Source: Globisporangium splendens (taxonomy: Eukaryota; Oomycota; Peronosporomycetes; Pythiales; Pythiaceae). From it: 64,000 nt of DNA. Made by a program: the position numbers and the translations under genes. The stretch covers positions 716,693-780,692 of the forward strand of contig VFIW01000007.1 in assembly GCA_006386115.1 (NCBI GenBank), written 5' to 3'. The notes beneath the pieces are model-generated. The model did not search any database and was not told the DNA's origin. It saw only the letters and a list, made by a program, of their open reading frames with translations. This document shows positions 42,066 to 52,812 of this stretch, one piece after another (the stretch's first letter is position 1; every line of letters begins with the position of its first letter).

Positions 42066-44511
42066 CTAATGATTCGCTGCGACTTGCCCTTGGCGCGCAA
42101 TTCGCTCGCGCAGTAGACTCATGCGTGACAGGATCTTGCGGCGGTTGATTGCGTTCGTCGTCATCTCGAGCTGCACTTCGCAGCACACGAGCGCGCGGCC
42201 CAACTCGTTGCTCGCCATGAGCGCGAGCACCAGGTTGTTCAGGATCGTGCGCTCCCGCTTCGTGTCCTGGATGCTGCGTGTGATGTCGAGGCATTGCTGG
42301 TAGCACACGACGGCTTGCTGCGGGTTCTGCTGGTCCAGGTACACGGTGCCGAGGTTCCCCAGCGCGCGCGCTTCGACGACTTTGTCGTCACTGCCCTTGG
42401 CGACCTCCTGTGCGTGGATAAAACACGCAAGCGCTTCATCCAGACGTTTGTTCTGGTAATGCGCCATACCGGCGTTGAGTTCGTCCAGCGCCGAACATGC
42501 TGCGCTGTGTGTATGAGTCTGTGGCGCCGGGATCGTCTCGCTCAAAGGCGCGGTCTTCATTGTACCTACTGTTGCTGTCACACTGGGCGAAGACGAAGAC
42601 CGATCGTTGCTGGTCATGAGCGTCTCGAAGCTCCCGTAGACATTGTCGTCGTCATCCTGATCACCGCTGCTGCTATTCTGTATCGTCGTCACCTGTGGTG
42701 GCTGGAATTGCGAAGTCGGAGGTGGCGGCGGCGGTCCGAGCAAGGCAAATGTTTCGTCCGTAGACACGTTCAGCGACGCAAAACTCCCATATTCGCTATC
42801 TGTGGTGTCCAGTGGACTGTTGTTGATGGTAGCGGACGGACTCTTGCTGGGCTTTGTCACCACAGACAGACTCGCAAAAGAGCCGTAGGTATTTTCTTCA
42901 CCGATGATGCTGATGCCACTACCACGAGATGGTGACGGCGGGTGGACCTTGGACAACGAGATCGCCAAGCCCTGCCGCTGCGCCAGTTGCTTCGATTCGG
43001 CCGAAAAGGTCGATGCAAACGACTCAAACGTTCCATACGCATCCACTTGCGGCTTTTCTTGCTGCTGTAAAGTGACTCCGTTTTGGCGGCGACTTGGCGA
43101 CAACTTAAATGGAGGAGCCTTCGTCTCTGGACGGCAACACGACGGAGACAGTGGCTGCTGGTTTGTGATCATGAAGGACTGGAGACTGCCGTAATCTCCC
43201 ATCTCCTGCTGCTGGGTGGCGCCACAGCAGTCTGGCAGATTGTGACTTTGCTGACTGTTTTCCTTTGTGTCGTGGCCATTGTTGAAAAACGTCGCGTCTC
43301 CATAGTCAGCGTCCGGGAAAGAAGGAAGCGTGACAGTGCTCGCGCTGCTACTGCTGACAGACGATGACATGGGTGGAGCCATTGCGTTCGTCTTGACTGG
43401 GAGAAGTGGTGGTGGTCGGGTGACGGTGTTGAGCGAAAATCCCGAGTAGCTCTCCGAGTAGCAGTCACTACTGTTCATGCTGACTGTTGAGGAGCCAGAA
43501 TGGAAAAACTCCTCCTCGTGCTGCTGCTGGCTTCTCCTTGGTGGTGACTGTGCAAAGAGCATGGCTTTGGCGCGCGACGGCGATGGCATATCGGTGGCGA
43601 CATCAAACGTCTCGGCACTGAACGCCGTGTACGAGTTGCTCTGCTGGTCCTGAAGCGCTCGAATGTCGGCGAGTTCGCTGTTGCACTGCTTGGCCAACGG
43701 CGACGCGACACCGTGCTTGAGTCGCTTGGCGCTCTGCTGCACGAACGCCAGAATGGACGCGTACGGTGTGGCTCTGGGCGAGGCCGAGAGCGCGTAGCCT
43801 CGCGCTCCGAGGTTCTCGATCAGACAGTTTTTCATCTCGCGCCGGCCTTCGTGCGGCGGCAGCGTGTGGACTTTCATGTACGAGAGCGTGAATTTCGTCG
43901 GGTGCGTCTCGGAAAAGCGAATGAGGAACGCGCCGTCGCCGTAGGACGCGAGCATGCGCTCCGACTCGGCGCGACTCTCGACGCCATGGAACCACGGCAC
44001 GAGCTCCCGGTTCACGCAGAAACAGCTCACAACCTGCGTTAATCAGTGAATAAGCCCACTGCAGTCAGTGCCATGAGAACGAATCGCACTTTCACATACG
44101 CGTATAAGAGAATACCTTGGAGATACTATCCTCAAGCGGACCAAATCGCGCAACAAAATCGACAAACTACGCGTCCACGACACCAAAAGGAGGACAAACG
44201 CATGCACGCATGAAGCGAATGAGCAACAACACATGCGCACATACAAGCACTGCACATGCACGCACACGTACGTCCTGTTTCGTGACGAAGCCGCGCGTCC
44301 ACGCGCTCTCTGCGAGGCAGAACTTGACGAGCGTCGCGAGCTCGTCCGTCGACAGCTGCTCCGCCGTCGCGCGCAGCGTGAGCGCGTCGATGCCGCCGCA
44401 GAACTGCAGAAGCGCCGGGAAGAAGAGCGTCTTGAAGGGGATGCGCGCGCCGAATGCGCCGAAGTGGCGGTCCCACCAGCCCGAGTCCTCCATGAACGCC
44501 GCCGTCACCAT
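42066..44511 (-). CDS. SH2-domain protein with repeated YG tyrosine motifs and C-terminal TPRs
   Basis: Three exons: 44511-44272, 44166-44116 and 44033-42066; introns 105 and 82 bp; 752 residues. Residues 1-97 form a helical, EF-hand-like module (FGARIPFKTLFFPALLQFCGG; FVDFVARFGPLEDSISK) directly before the SH2 domain, as in CBL- and STAT-like layouts. The SH2 domain spans about 111-193: WFHGVESRAESERML and FLIRFS with the phosphate-binding Arg. A Ser/Pro-rich middle carries six motifs around tyrosines at about 341, 378, 430, 480, 512 and 563; four read YG[ST]F followed by [EA]S/T and a hydrophobic residue, YGSLQSF is close to them, and YGDATFF is looser. Two to three TPRs cover about 610-743 (ALGNLGTVYLDQ). 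The tyrosines may be phosphorylated docking sites, even for its own SH2. The start ATG is the first in frame; upstream exons cannot be excluded. Confidence 0.85.
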
Positions 44512-44725
44512 GTTGTGTGCGTCAAGATTGAGAATGCCGAGCAAAAGTCAAAGAGGTTCTCTCCCATTATGGGAAGTCCCATGTCACATTTTCAACCACT
44601 AAGACAGCGGACACAATGCATATGTAGCCAATGAGGAAGCGATGTCATAAACACTTATTTATGCTATCTCGAGTAGCCTTAGCGAAGCTCTTCGTGTCGA
44701 TATAACGTACTTCAGTACCACTTCA

Positions 44726-47700
44726 TCATGGCTGCATTCCTGATCTACCAATTTGCCTTTGCACCCTACTTTCGTGACGAAATCGGAGCACTCTGTACGG
44801 AAAGCTGAGTGAGTCCAGCACCAGAGAGCTGCTGCTGCTGACTCCGCCGTTGTGTGCTGGTGACGAGCATCGACTTCCTGGCTCCACTCCCGAATGCTGG
44901 TTCAGTTTCCGTATCGAAGGCTGCTGATGTCGTGCTGGCAATGCTGTCGCCTGTAGTGACGCAACTGCACCCGATCGCTGGTTGCTACTAAGACAGTTCA
45001 GCTCCAGGTTCGTAAGCGCCATTGTGCTGCTATCTTCGGCTAAGGATGCTTCGCCTGTGAGTGCAAGTGGTGATACCTCGATGCTTTGATGTCTAGGAGA
45101 TCTCGCTGCCGGTGATGTTGACTGGGAGGTCACAGCGGGAGCCGTGATGGAGAGACCAAGGAGTCCGTCCAGCAGCTGAGGTGTGGCTGCTGACCCACGC
45201 CCTTGTTGCAGCATGCGACTCTGTCGAGGCGAAAGCGGTTTGGTGGCGCTGTGATTTTGTTGAGGCTCCAGGTGTTGGCGCAGTGTACTACCGGAGTTGG
45301 CGCTGGAGCGCATTGCGTTTTGCAAGCCTGCTCCTGCGCCACTTAGCTCCACATCCGCGAAACAGTACTGGCTTCCACCGTCACTACCTTGTGTTGAACC
45401 TCTTTTAGGCGACGGAAGCGGTCGCTGGTACGATGCAGAGCGAGACCGCGGCGACACGCCGGCCATGCTGCTGATCGAAAGAGGTTGCATGCTCAGAACT
45501 GCTTCCTTCACTGGAGCCAATCGAGCATGCACCAGTTAGTACAACATGCCCACATAAACAGTGAGCTGTTGGCCTACCTGTATGCCCAGCATCGTGTTGC
45601 TCATTGACCTTGAGCGACTGCGACTGCCTCTGGGGCTCAGATCGCGGCGAGTTCTCTTGGTTCAATCGTACACTCTCGAGTGAGAGTCCAACACCCTCAG
45701 GCGGAGTTAATCGCGACGATTGCGCTGCTCCTCCGAAACGACTGGTGTCGACTTTGCTCCCTCTCAAGATCTCTTGTAGACTAGAGCCTTTCCTAGTGTT
45801 GTTGTGACTAGCATCGTAGAAATCGCGCCAGTTGACACCTCGGCCAGCCATCGAAGAGTGAGATAGCCCAGAGGGTTTGGAGGCAATACTGGGCTTGACC
45901 ACCATGTTGCTGATGAAGTTGCTGCCATCGATAGTGCCGATACTCAGCACGACACCACTGGTCTTGTTATTGGTGAATGGATTTGCAACCACTCCTTTGG
46001 CCAAGGATGCCAAACTCTCCATGTGACTGCCACCTTTCCCTTTGCCCTGGACGTTCAGATGGCTCAGCGATATTCCCATGTTGCCATTGCTGTCGCGACC
46101 AGTGAGCGAATCTACGAGGCAATCGCATCAAGGCGACAGAGGGGCGTTAGATTTCCAGGCTGTAAATGCATTGCAGACACGCGAATTTCCCGTTGTGCGT
46201 ACCAGCAACGACAGCATTGCCTTGCGCGCTCGAGGGATCTAAGACCGAGGTACTCGGTTGTCTTGGACGTGTGCTTGCCGAAGAAAGCTGTCTGCTTTTC
46301 TGAATCGAATCGCTCGAGGGTGTACTAATTATCCGTGATGCCGACCTCGCACCTGAGCCCATGCAAGCAAGCAATCGATTTTTTGATCGATCAGCGCTCT
46401 ATCATTACATAAAGAAAATCAAAGGAATACCTGACGTTCGCGGTCGATTTGGGTCTCGCTGCGTAGCCGTTGGGCTACTCGCGCGCAGGTCAGTGTCAAC
46501 GGCTCCGTCTTGGTCGAGTTGTTGGTCTCCGCTGGAGATTGTGCCACCGCTGTCATCCATGGATAAAGTTGCCGATACGGGATCTGGAGTTTCAGCAGTG
46601 CCGCTGGACTCCAGAGGTATCTCTCTTTGTTGACCTGGTTCATCTGGTGGCTTCGACTGATCATTTGCAAGTTTGAGGTCTTCCTCATGCTCGTCGTCTT
46701 GGAGAATGCGATCGCGGTACATCTGCACGACAGCGCTATTCACTTCAGTGTCCAGGTCCTGCACGATGGCTTCCATCGAGATCGCCTTGGATTTATCGAG
46801 GATGTCGACATGATGCAATACAACAACGAAATGTACTGGCACAGGCATACAAAGATGTAGCGGATTAGATTCGAAAAAAAGAAGTCGACCTGGGCTTTCG
46901 CGCGAGCCAGCATTGCCACGTACGTCTTCTGACTCGACAGTGTCAGTCCACAGATCTGCAATTACAAAGCACAAGCATGGAAGCCAGCATCGAATAGTCA
47001 AAGTGTCACGATCTGATAAAATCCTCTCACCAACGAGCTCAAACATGGAGAGGTGGAGGAAGCGGTAGTCCAAGTGGTCCGCGCCGTTCGCATCGCGAGT
47101 CCAGTCGGCTTGAATCAGATTTCTTGAACTAGTGAGGTCAAACTGAGGGAGAATCAAACGATGCAGGTGTAGCATCAAGTCTTCATATTCAGAGAAGCTC
47201 ATTGTTGCGTCCTCGCCTTGCACGACGGTGAGCCACAGCCGCCGTGTCAGCGCAACCATGCGTGGGTGGGTTTCCATTGCAGCGCGCTTTCTCAGATTTC
47301 CCTAGACATACAAGAGCGGCTAAAGTTACGATTCGACCATGGCCACACCGAGTTATCCCACAGGAACGAACGTTTGTGTAATACTCCAGGTCGCCTTGAT
47401 TACGATACGTGATCGTGTCGCGCATTTCAGCATCCAATTCCGCGACGACATGCCTACAGAGAAGAACTCAAGAGCAGTTGGCGATCGCAGAAGAGTGCAT
47501 GCGGCAGTGAAACTGGTGTACCCTTGTTCGACGAGACTCTTGACTTGGGACTGCACTGTCTTGAGCGCGGTGTCGTCCGAAGATATTCGTGCAACACTGG
47601 TACATCTGTTGAAAACGTCAAATCTGCGTGAGTGAGATGCTCAGGCGCACGTCTTGCTGCGACGGAACGGTTGCACAAAACTAACCGCTGCTGCGCGACT

Positions 47701-47921
47701 CGATCATACTGCACTTGGTTCTCTGGAGTGCCTTCTTTCGCAGTGGAAATCTCTTTCAAGCTGACCAGCAGCACCTTGACGACATCTGCAAACACTCGCA
47801 GCCTGCGAAAATGCGCTTTGAGAGCCACCAGCGAACGGCCACTACGACTGAACCCGCCTCCATGTTGATGGCTACTACTTCGCGAGCGACTTGGCGATGG
47901 ACGTCCCGCAGATATGTCCAT
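44726..47921 (-). CDS. Eight-exon gene of unknown function
   Basis: Exons: 47921-47686, 47623-47522, 47453-47372, 47301-47031, 46955-46431, 46352-46203, 46111-45578 and 45510-44726; introns 62-91 bp, one with a perfect TACTAAC branch site; 894 residues, all phases consistent. The N-terminal 250 residues are helical and well ordered (LKAHFRRLRVFADVVKVLL, SFSEYEDLMLHLHRLILPQFDL, LSMFELV-DLWTDTVESED); the FSEYEDL region looks faintly like an EF-hand-type helical pair. The remaining 600 residues are Ser/Gln-rich and disordered. A 138-nt stop-free block at 46786-46923, flanked by GTACGT and CCAAG, may be a further intron, giving 848 residues. I do not recognise the family. Confidence 0.75.
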
Positions 47922-48510
47922 CTTCCAGCTGGAAGCCGCTGGCTACTTTCACCTCGTCCAAGACCGTTCGAAACAATCAATCTCTAAATATCGATTGGAG
48001 TTATCGCTGTTCCTGACGGAAGGAGCCTCGACCTTGTGTGTGCTCCGCTGTGTCTCGCGCTTTGTTTAACAACAGAAGGCTGAGACCACTTGGTTGCATC
48101 CGCTGCCTTCCAAAGTGACTGTGGATTGTCCTATGCAGCTCTTCGTGGCTCCATGACCATCATTCCTCAACCTTGTCAAACAAAAAGCTACAAGGGATAG
48201 GTACAAAATCACGTTTCCAGCGATTTGATTGGTTGGTTTGTTTTTGGACGACAAGATGAGCCATCTTAGATGGCAGATTGATCTGATCTGATCCATTTCT
48301 CAGAACCTAAGAAGTGTTTCTGACAAACGAACACGAAAGCCGGCATCTGGTACTGCTGCTCTCAATAGTTTCCAATCTTATGCAATGCGACTCCGATCCC
48401 GATTTGTCGTGTCTTTAGCATCCGTTTGTAATTCAGCGCGTTCTGCAGAAATGCTCCCCAATGTTAGCAGGATAAAAGATGGAATAGAAGCACTGATATC
48501 GCACAGCAGA
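47922..48510. other. Intergenic: divergent promoters
   Basis: Separates the unknown gene from the TTLL gene. No conserved motif or RNA gene recognised. An in-frame ATG at 48385 would extend the TTLL protein by 42 residues into this stretch. Confidence 0.5.
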
Positions 48511-50404
48511 ATGGCCGATGGGTTACATGCCGCGACAACAGATACGAGCAGCGGTACCACCAATACTGACGTCCCTGAGAAGTCTGATGCGGTGCGAAAT
48601 GTGTTCTACGTGCTGGTGTCCACGATCGACGCCTCCTTCCAGCCGATCTTGTTCTTCCCATACCCGCCGTCCATCCAACTCGCACGAGCTTGCCCAGTTG
48701 GGTATGAAGGTACGTTCGCCCGTTCATTCTCTCGTCTCTCCTGCTACAAGCTTGCACAACTCTCCCTCATACAGTTGTACATTGACTCTAGTGCGTACGA
48801 CCGACGCCCCGAGCTCTGGGTTCCGAGTCACATTTACCGTCACGAAGCGATTCATGTGCAATGCGATCGCTCATGTGTTCAAAGCAACCAACATTCACAA
48901 AGCATCGGCGTCAATCACCGCCACTTCTTCTTCCGGTTGGAATATCTTCTGGGGCCACCACTTGAAAAGCGCCAAGTTCTCGTCGCTGCTCCCGTTCCAG
49001 AAAGTAAATCATTTTCCCGGCAGCTTCGAACTCGGACGCAAAGATCGTCTGTGTAGCAACCTGCTGCGCATGCGAAAGCGACACCTACAAGCCTACAGCG
49101 GCATCATCCCCGAGACGTTCCTGACAGCAAACGAGTACGACAAGCAGCAATTCCTCACGCAATTCTACGCCAACCCGCACGTACTTTGGATTCTCAAACC
49201 ACCGAATCTCTCCTGTGGTCGTGGCATCAAACTCGTGACGGCGTCTTCAAATGGAACCCCAAAGCTATCCAAGAAGAAAGCCTGCGTCGCTCAGGTATAG
49301 ATCGTCTGTGAATTGTGTATCCAACGACACAACTAACAACACACTTGCTTACACGTTTGTGTGGGACTGCAGAAGTACATTGCGAATCCGTTCCTGATCA
49401 ATGAACTCAAGTTTGACTTGCGCATCTACGTGCCGGTGACGTCGTACGAGCCGCTTCGCATCTATCTCTTCGACAACGGTCTCGTGCGGTTCTGTACCGA
49501 AAAATACTCGACGAGCAAGAGCGCGTTGCAAAACCCGTTCGGCTACTTGACGAATTACAGCGTCAACAAGAAAAACACGGCCGCATTCCAGGAGAACCAA
49601 GACACGGGGGGGCGACGACGAACATGCATTCGCGAGCAGCAAGCGGAGCCTCAAGAGCTGTACAAGTATATGCACGACCTGGGCAAGCACAAGGAGTTTA
49701 TCGAGTTTCAGGCAGCACTCGAAGACTTGATCATCAAGACGCTTCTCGCGGTCGAATCCAAGGTTCTCATGACGGCGACAAGTGCCAGCAGTGGCGCTCA
49801 GAATGGCTTTGAGCTCTACGGATTTGACATTTTACTCGAAGGAGACGAGATGAAGCCCTGGCTGCTCGAAGTGAACGTGTTTCCGTCGCTGAGTAGCTCG
49901 TCGCCGATGGACAAGCGCATCAAGACGATCCTCGTAAGCGACATGTTCCAATTGGTCGGCGTCCCATTCCAAGACGCGCAACCCGCGATCCAGCAACACG
50001 ACAAGGCGAAACAAGAGCGTCTTCATGGGGTACACGCTACTCGTCGAAGAGCAAGCACGGGAAATCCAACCAGTACCTCGTTGCACAAGGACCCAAAGAA
50101 GAAACGAGCCGTGGACGACCTCTTGAAGTCTTACTCTCAGGAGAGCGCCACCTCTTCGATGGAGCTCAACGACGACGAGCTGCAGATTGTCAAAGAAATG
50201 GAGGAAGAAGAGCTTCGGAAAGGCCATTTCAAGAGGATTTTCCCCACTGCGACCTCGTTCGAGCAATACCATGAGCTGCTCGAGACCCCACGCTTTCGCA
50301 ATGTGCTGTGCATGCTGTGGCTCCAGCGAGCAAGTCAGAGCTCAAATCGACGACGTGCGCGCTCTTGTAAGACTACGAATACGAATAACGTCGAAGACAA
50401 TTGA
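48511..50404 (+). CDS. Tubulin tyrosine ligase-like (TTLL4/5-type) polyglutamylase
   Basis: Three exons: 48511-48709, 48792-49294 and 49373-50404; introns 82 and 78 bp; 577 residues (619 from the ATG at 48385). TTL-domain marks: WGHHLKS, QKVNHFPGSFELGRKDRL, LWILKPPNLSCGRGIKLV (ATP-grasp), KYIANPFLINELKFDLRIYV, SYEPLRIYLFDNGLVRF, LTNYSVNKKN, ELYGFDILL and PWLLEVNVFPSLSSSSP (metal-binding Glu/Asn). TTLL4/5 enzymes add glutamate chains to tubulin tails, regulating ciliary and cytoplasmic microtubules. Between LTNYSVNKKN and ELYKYMHD, about 17 codons (49606-49659) read better in another frame; see findings. A Lys/Glu-rich C-terminal tail follows. The stop lies two bases from that of the convergent PAAT-like gene. 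Confidence 0.92.
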
Positions 50405-50406
50405 CT

Positions 50407-51488
50407 TTAGTTCTCCTCACCGTTTTCTTCTTCGTCTTCATCGTTGCGATCTGTAACAACGGGGGCTTTCAGCTGCTGCTTCACGTGGGTCTCTAGTTCG
50501 GCAAACTGCTGCTTGATCTCGTTTATTGTGTTCAGCGTATGCGCGTCTTTCGTGTCCAATTGCTGCTGCAGTTGGAAAATGCGTTGCTCGGAGAACGTCA
50601 GCCGTTGCGACAGCATCGAGAGCTTCTCGTCGAGCGCGCTCATGATCTTGGTCTCCAGCTCGCGCTCCAGCATTTGCTGGAAGCCTTTCATCACCATCTG
50701 AGTCTCGAGTCCGCCAAACGCTCCGACACTGCTACCTCCTAGAGACAGACCTGCCAACTGCGCTGCGATATTGACGTTTCCAGGTGCTGCTTGCGGTTGA
50801 CGAATAGGGCTCCTGCAGCACGCATGAAGAAGAATTTGTCTTTTGTCATCAGATATGATGCTCTGAGGACGCACCAATCGATAGATACTCACCCAACAGG
50901 TTGATCTCCCACAGAAGCAGCTGCTTGCGTTGGTGCAGCCACGTACACCTGCATCGGAACATAAGAACACTTGAACTCGTGCAAGTGCAACGCGCTCTTG
51001 TCGCCCGTGAGTGACACGAACTTGACGCGCAGGTTGTGCACCTCCTTGAGGACGTCGTGGTCGCGGTCTCGCTGGAGAAACTGCTCCGAGATCGCAAACC
51101 TCTGCGGAGTCGTCGCTGACGCGGGGCCGTACACCGCTGGCCCCTGTCGCTGACCTCGGAACGTGCCGATGTACACTTCGACGTGCTCGTCCTCGCCCAG
51201 CAGACTGCGGCGCACACCCTCAATAAATAGCTCCACATGGCGCGCCGAGCACGTAATCGACAAACTCAACTGACGGCAACGCAGTGGGTGCACTTTCCAC
51301 TCGAGGATGCCTTCACACGACGGTGGCGTCGATGCTTCACTCGGCACCTGCGTCAGCACCAGAGGCAGCAGCGCGCCAGAGAGCGCGAGCGTGTGTACCC
51401 CGTCTACGTCTACTTCTTCTTGGAAACTGACGGCGCTATCGCCATCGACCTGCGCGCTCCACGTCGAGCGGAATGCCGGCAGCGCCAT
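50407..51488 (-). CDS. PAAT (C10orf88)-like coiled-coil protein
   Basis: Two exons: 51488-50893 and 50812-50407, with an 80-bp intron (GG|GTGAGT ... CTGCAG); 333 residues. The N-terminal 190 residues look like a beta-sandwich domain (ITCSARHVELFIEG, VEVYIGTFRGQ, LRVKFVSLTGDKSALHLHEFKCSYV), recalling animal PAAT, in which a short SSARN-EVYVG...GTSRG segment leads to LKLLSFG and a long-helix C-terminus. Here the C-terminus is likewise a coiled coil (MKGFQQMLERELETKIMSALDEK ... ELETHVKQQL) ending in an acidic EDEEENGEEN tail. In mammals PAAT is reported to assist mitochondrial ABC transporters. Homology is by eye and tentative. Confidence 0.6.
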
Positions 51489-51768
51489 TCTCCCGCCCTT
51501 CGTTCAGTTTAATGTCTCGATTGCCGCAGTTCTCTTGCTCTTGGTTGCCAAGATCGAGCTGTTTGCTGTGTGTCAAGTGTGCGAAGCAAGTGCGGGACCC
51601 GAACTTAATACGAACTTACAGTGTCATGATGAGAAAGCGTACTTACAGCCATGGGGACTTACAGTAGGTGCGCATCAATCTGTCGAATTGGAGAAATGCG
51701 AACGTAACATCAACCGTTATGAATTGCTTGACGCACGTCACAACACTCTGCAAAACTCAGAAGCGAAC

Positions 51769-52410
51769 ATGGCGAGCGTGCTGTTCGTGTGCCTGGGCAA
51801 CATCTGCCGCAGCCCCGCGGGCGAAGCCGTGTTCAACGCCATCGTGGAGCAGCGCGCCAGTGCTCCCGGCGGCCTCGCGGCGTCCGCGTTCCGAGTCGAT
51901 TCGTGCGGCACAGGCGGCGGCAACCCGGACTGGTACTGTCCCGGCGGCTGGTCGTACCACGAGGGTGACAAGTCCGACTCGCGCATGACCAAGGAGGCGC
52001 GCAAGCGAGGCTACACGCTCACGTCGCGCGCGCGGCCGCTAACGAAGCGCGACATCGACGAGTTCGACTACATCATCTGCATGGAGGACAAGAACCGCAA
52101 CGCGGTGCTCGAAGCCGCCCAAGCGTGGGGCGGCGCAGCCTGCAAGGAATTGGCGGCGCAAAAGGTAGTGCCCATGTACTTCAGACCATAATGGATGTAC
52201 ACAAGTGGCGAGTGGACTCACATCGTGTGTATGCTTGTTTGTGTTGGCAAACTCCAGGTGACGATGATGACGTCGTACTGCACCAAGTTCAAATCTGCGA
52301 CGCGCGTCCCGGATCCGTGGTACGAAGGCGGCTTTGACCACGTGCTGGACCTGTTGGAAGACGCCTGCGCTGGTCTCTACGAGAGTATCCTTGAGAAGAA
52401 CGACTCGTAA
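51769..52410 (+). CDS. Low-molecular-weight protein tyrosine phosphatase
   Basis: Two exons: 51769-52164 and 52258-52410, with a 93-bp intron (AAG|GTAGTG ... CTCCAG); 182 residues, slightly longer than the usual 155-160. The P-loop is VCLGNICRSP near the start: nucleophile Cys8, Arg14 and Ser15 (C-X5-R-S). RARPLTKRDIDEFDYIICMEDKN is the conserved middle segment; DPWYEGGFDHVLDLLEDAC carries the general-acid Asp. All catalytic residues are present. The enzyme dephosphorylates phosphotyrosine in the cytosol. If the intron is retained, the protein ends after VVPMYFRP and loses the acid, so it would be inactive. The neighbouring SH2 protein could be a substrate; that is speculation from proximity. 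Confidence 0.95.
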
Positions 52411-52812
52411 ATACAGCACGCGTGTGCATGGGGGTTGTTCCTGTGCGTCGAATATGATATCTCTTTTCTCTTGTCGCCTGATCTGGAATGTTGCATCGAA
52501 AGTCGCACCCTTGGCACCTGCTGACAGCAAGCTTGGGTTACGTATCGAGAATCCACAGGTAGGCTGGTGTGAGCTCCGATCCCTTTGTGATGTGAGCCAA
52601 ATGTTGGGTTTGATAAAATTGGGATCTGCATTGTCGTTTATGAAGACGGATGTGAACTGGCCTGCCTCGCTACTGAGGTGTTCTGTGTCTGTGAGGTCAT
52701 GGTTGGGAGGCCAGGCCGGTCAGTACGCTCCGAGTCGTTGAAATACACGCCATGAGCAATCATTCCATGTCCTGTCGGTGGAGCATGGCTACAGGACCAG
52801 TGTTACGGCTCG
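52411..52812. other. Convergent 3' region, nothing seen
   Basis: Lies between the ends of the phosphatase and the Spt20-like gene; expected to hold both 3' UTRs. No coding frame or repeat recognised. Confidence 0.5.
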
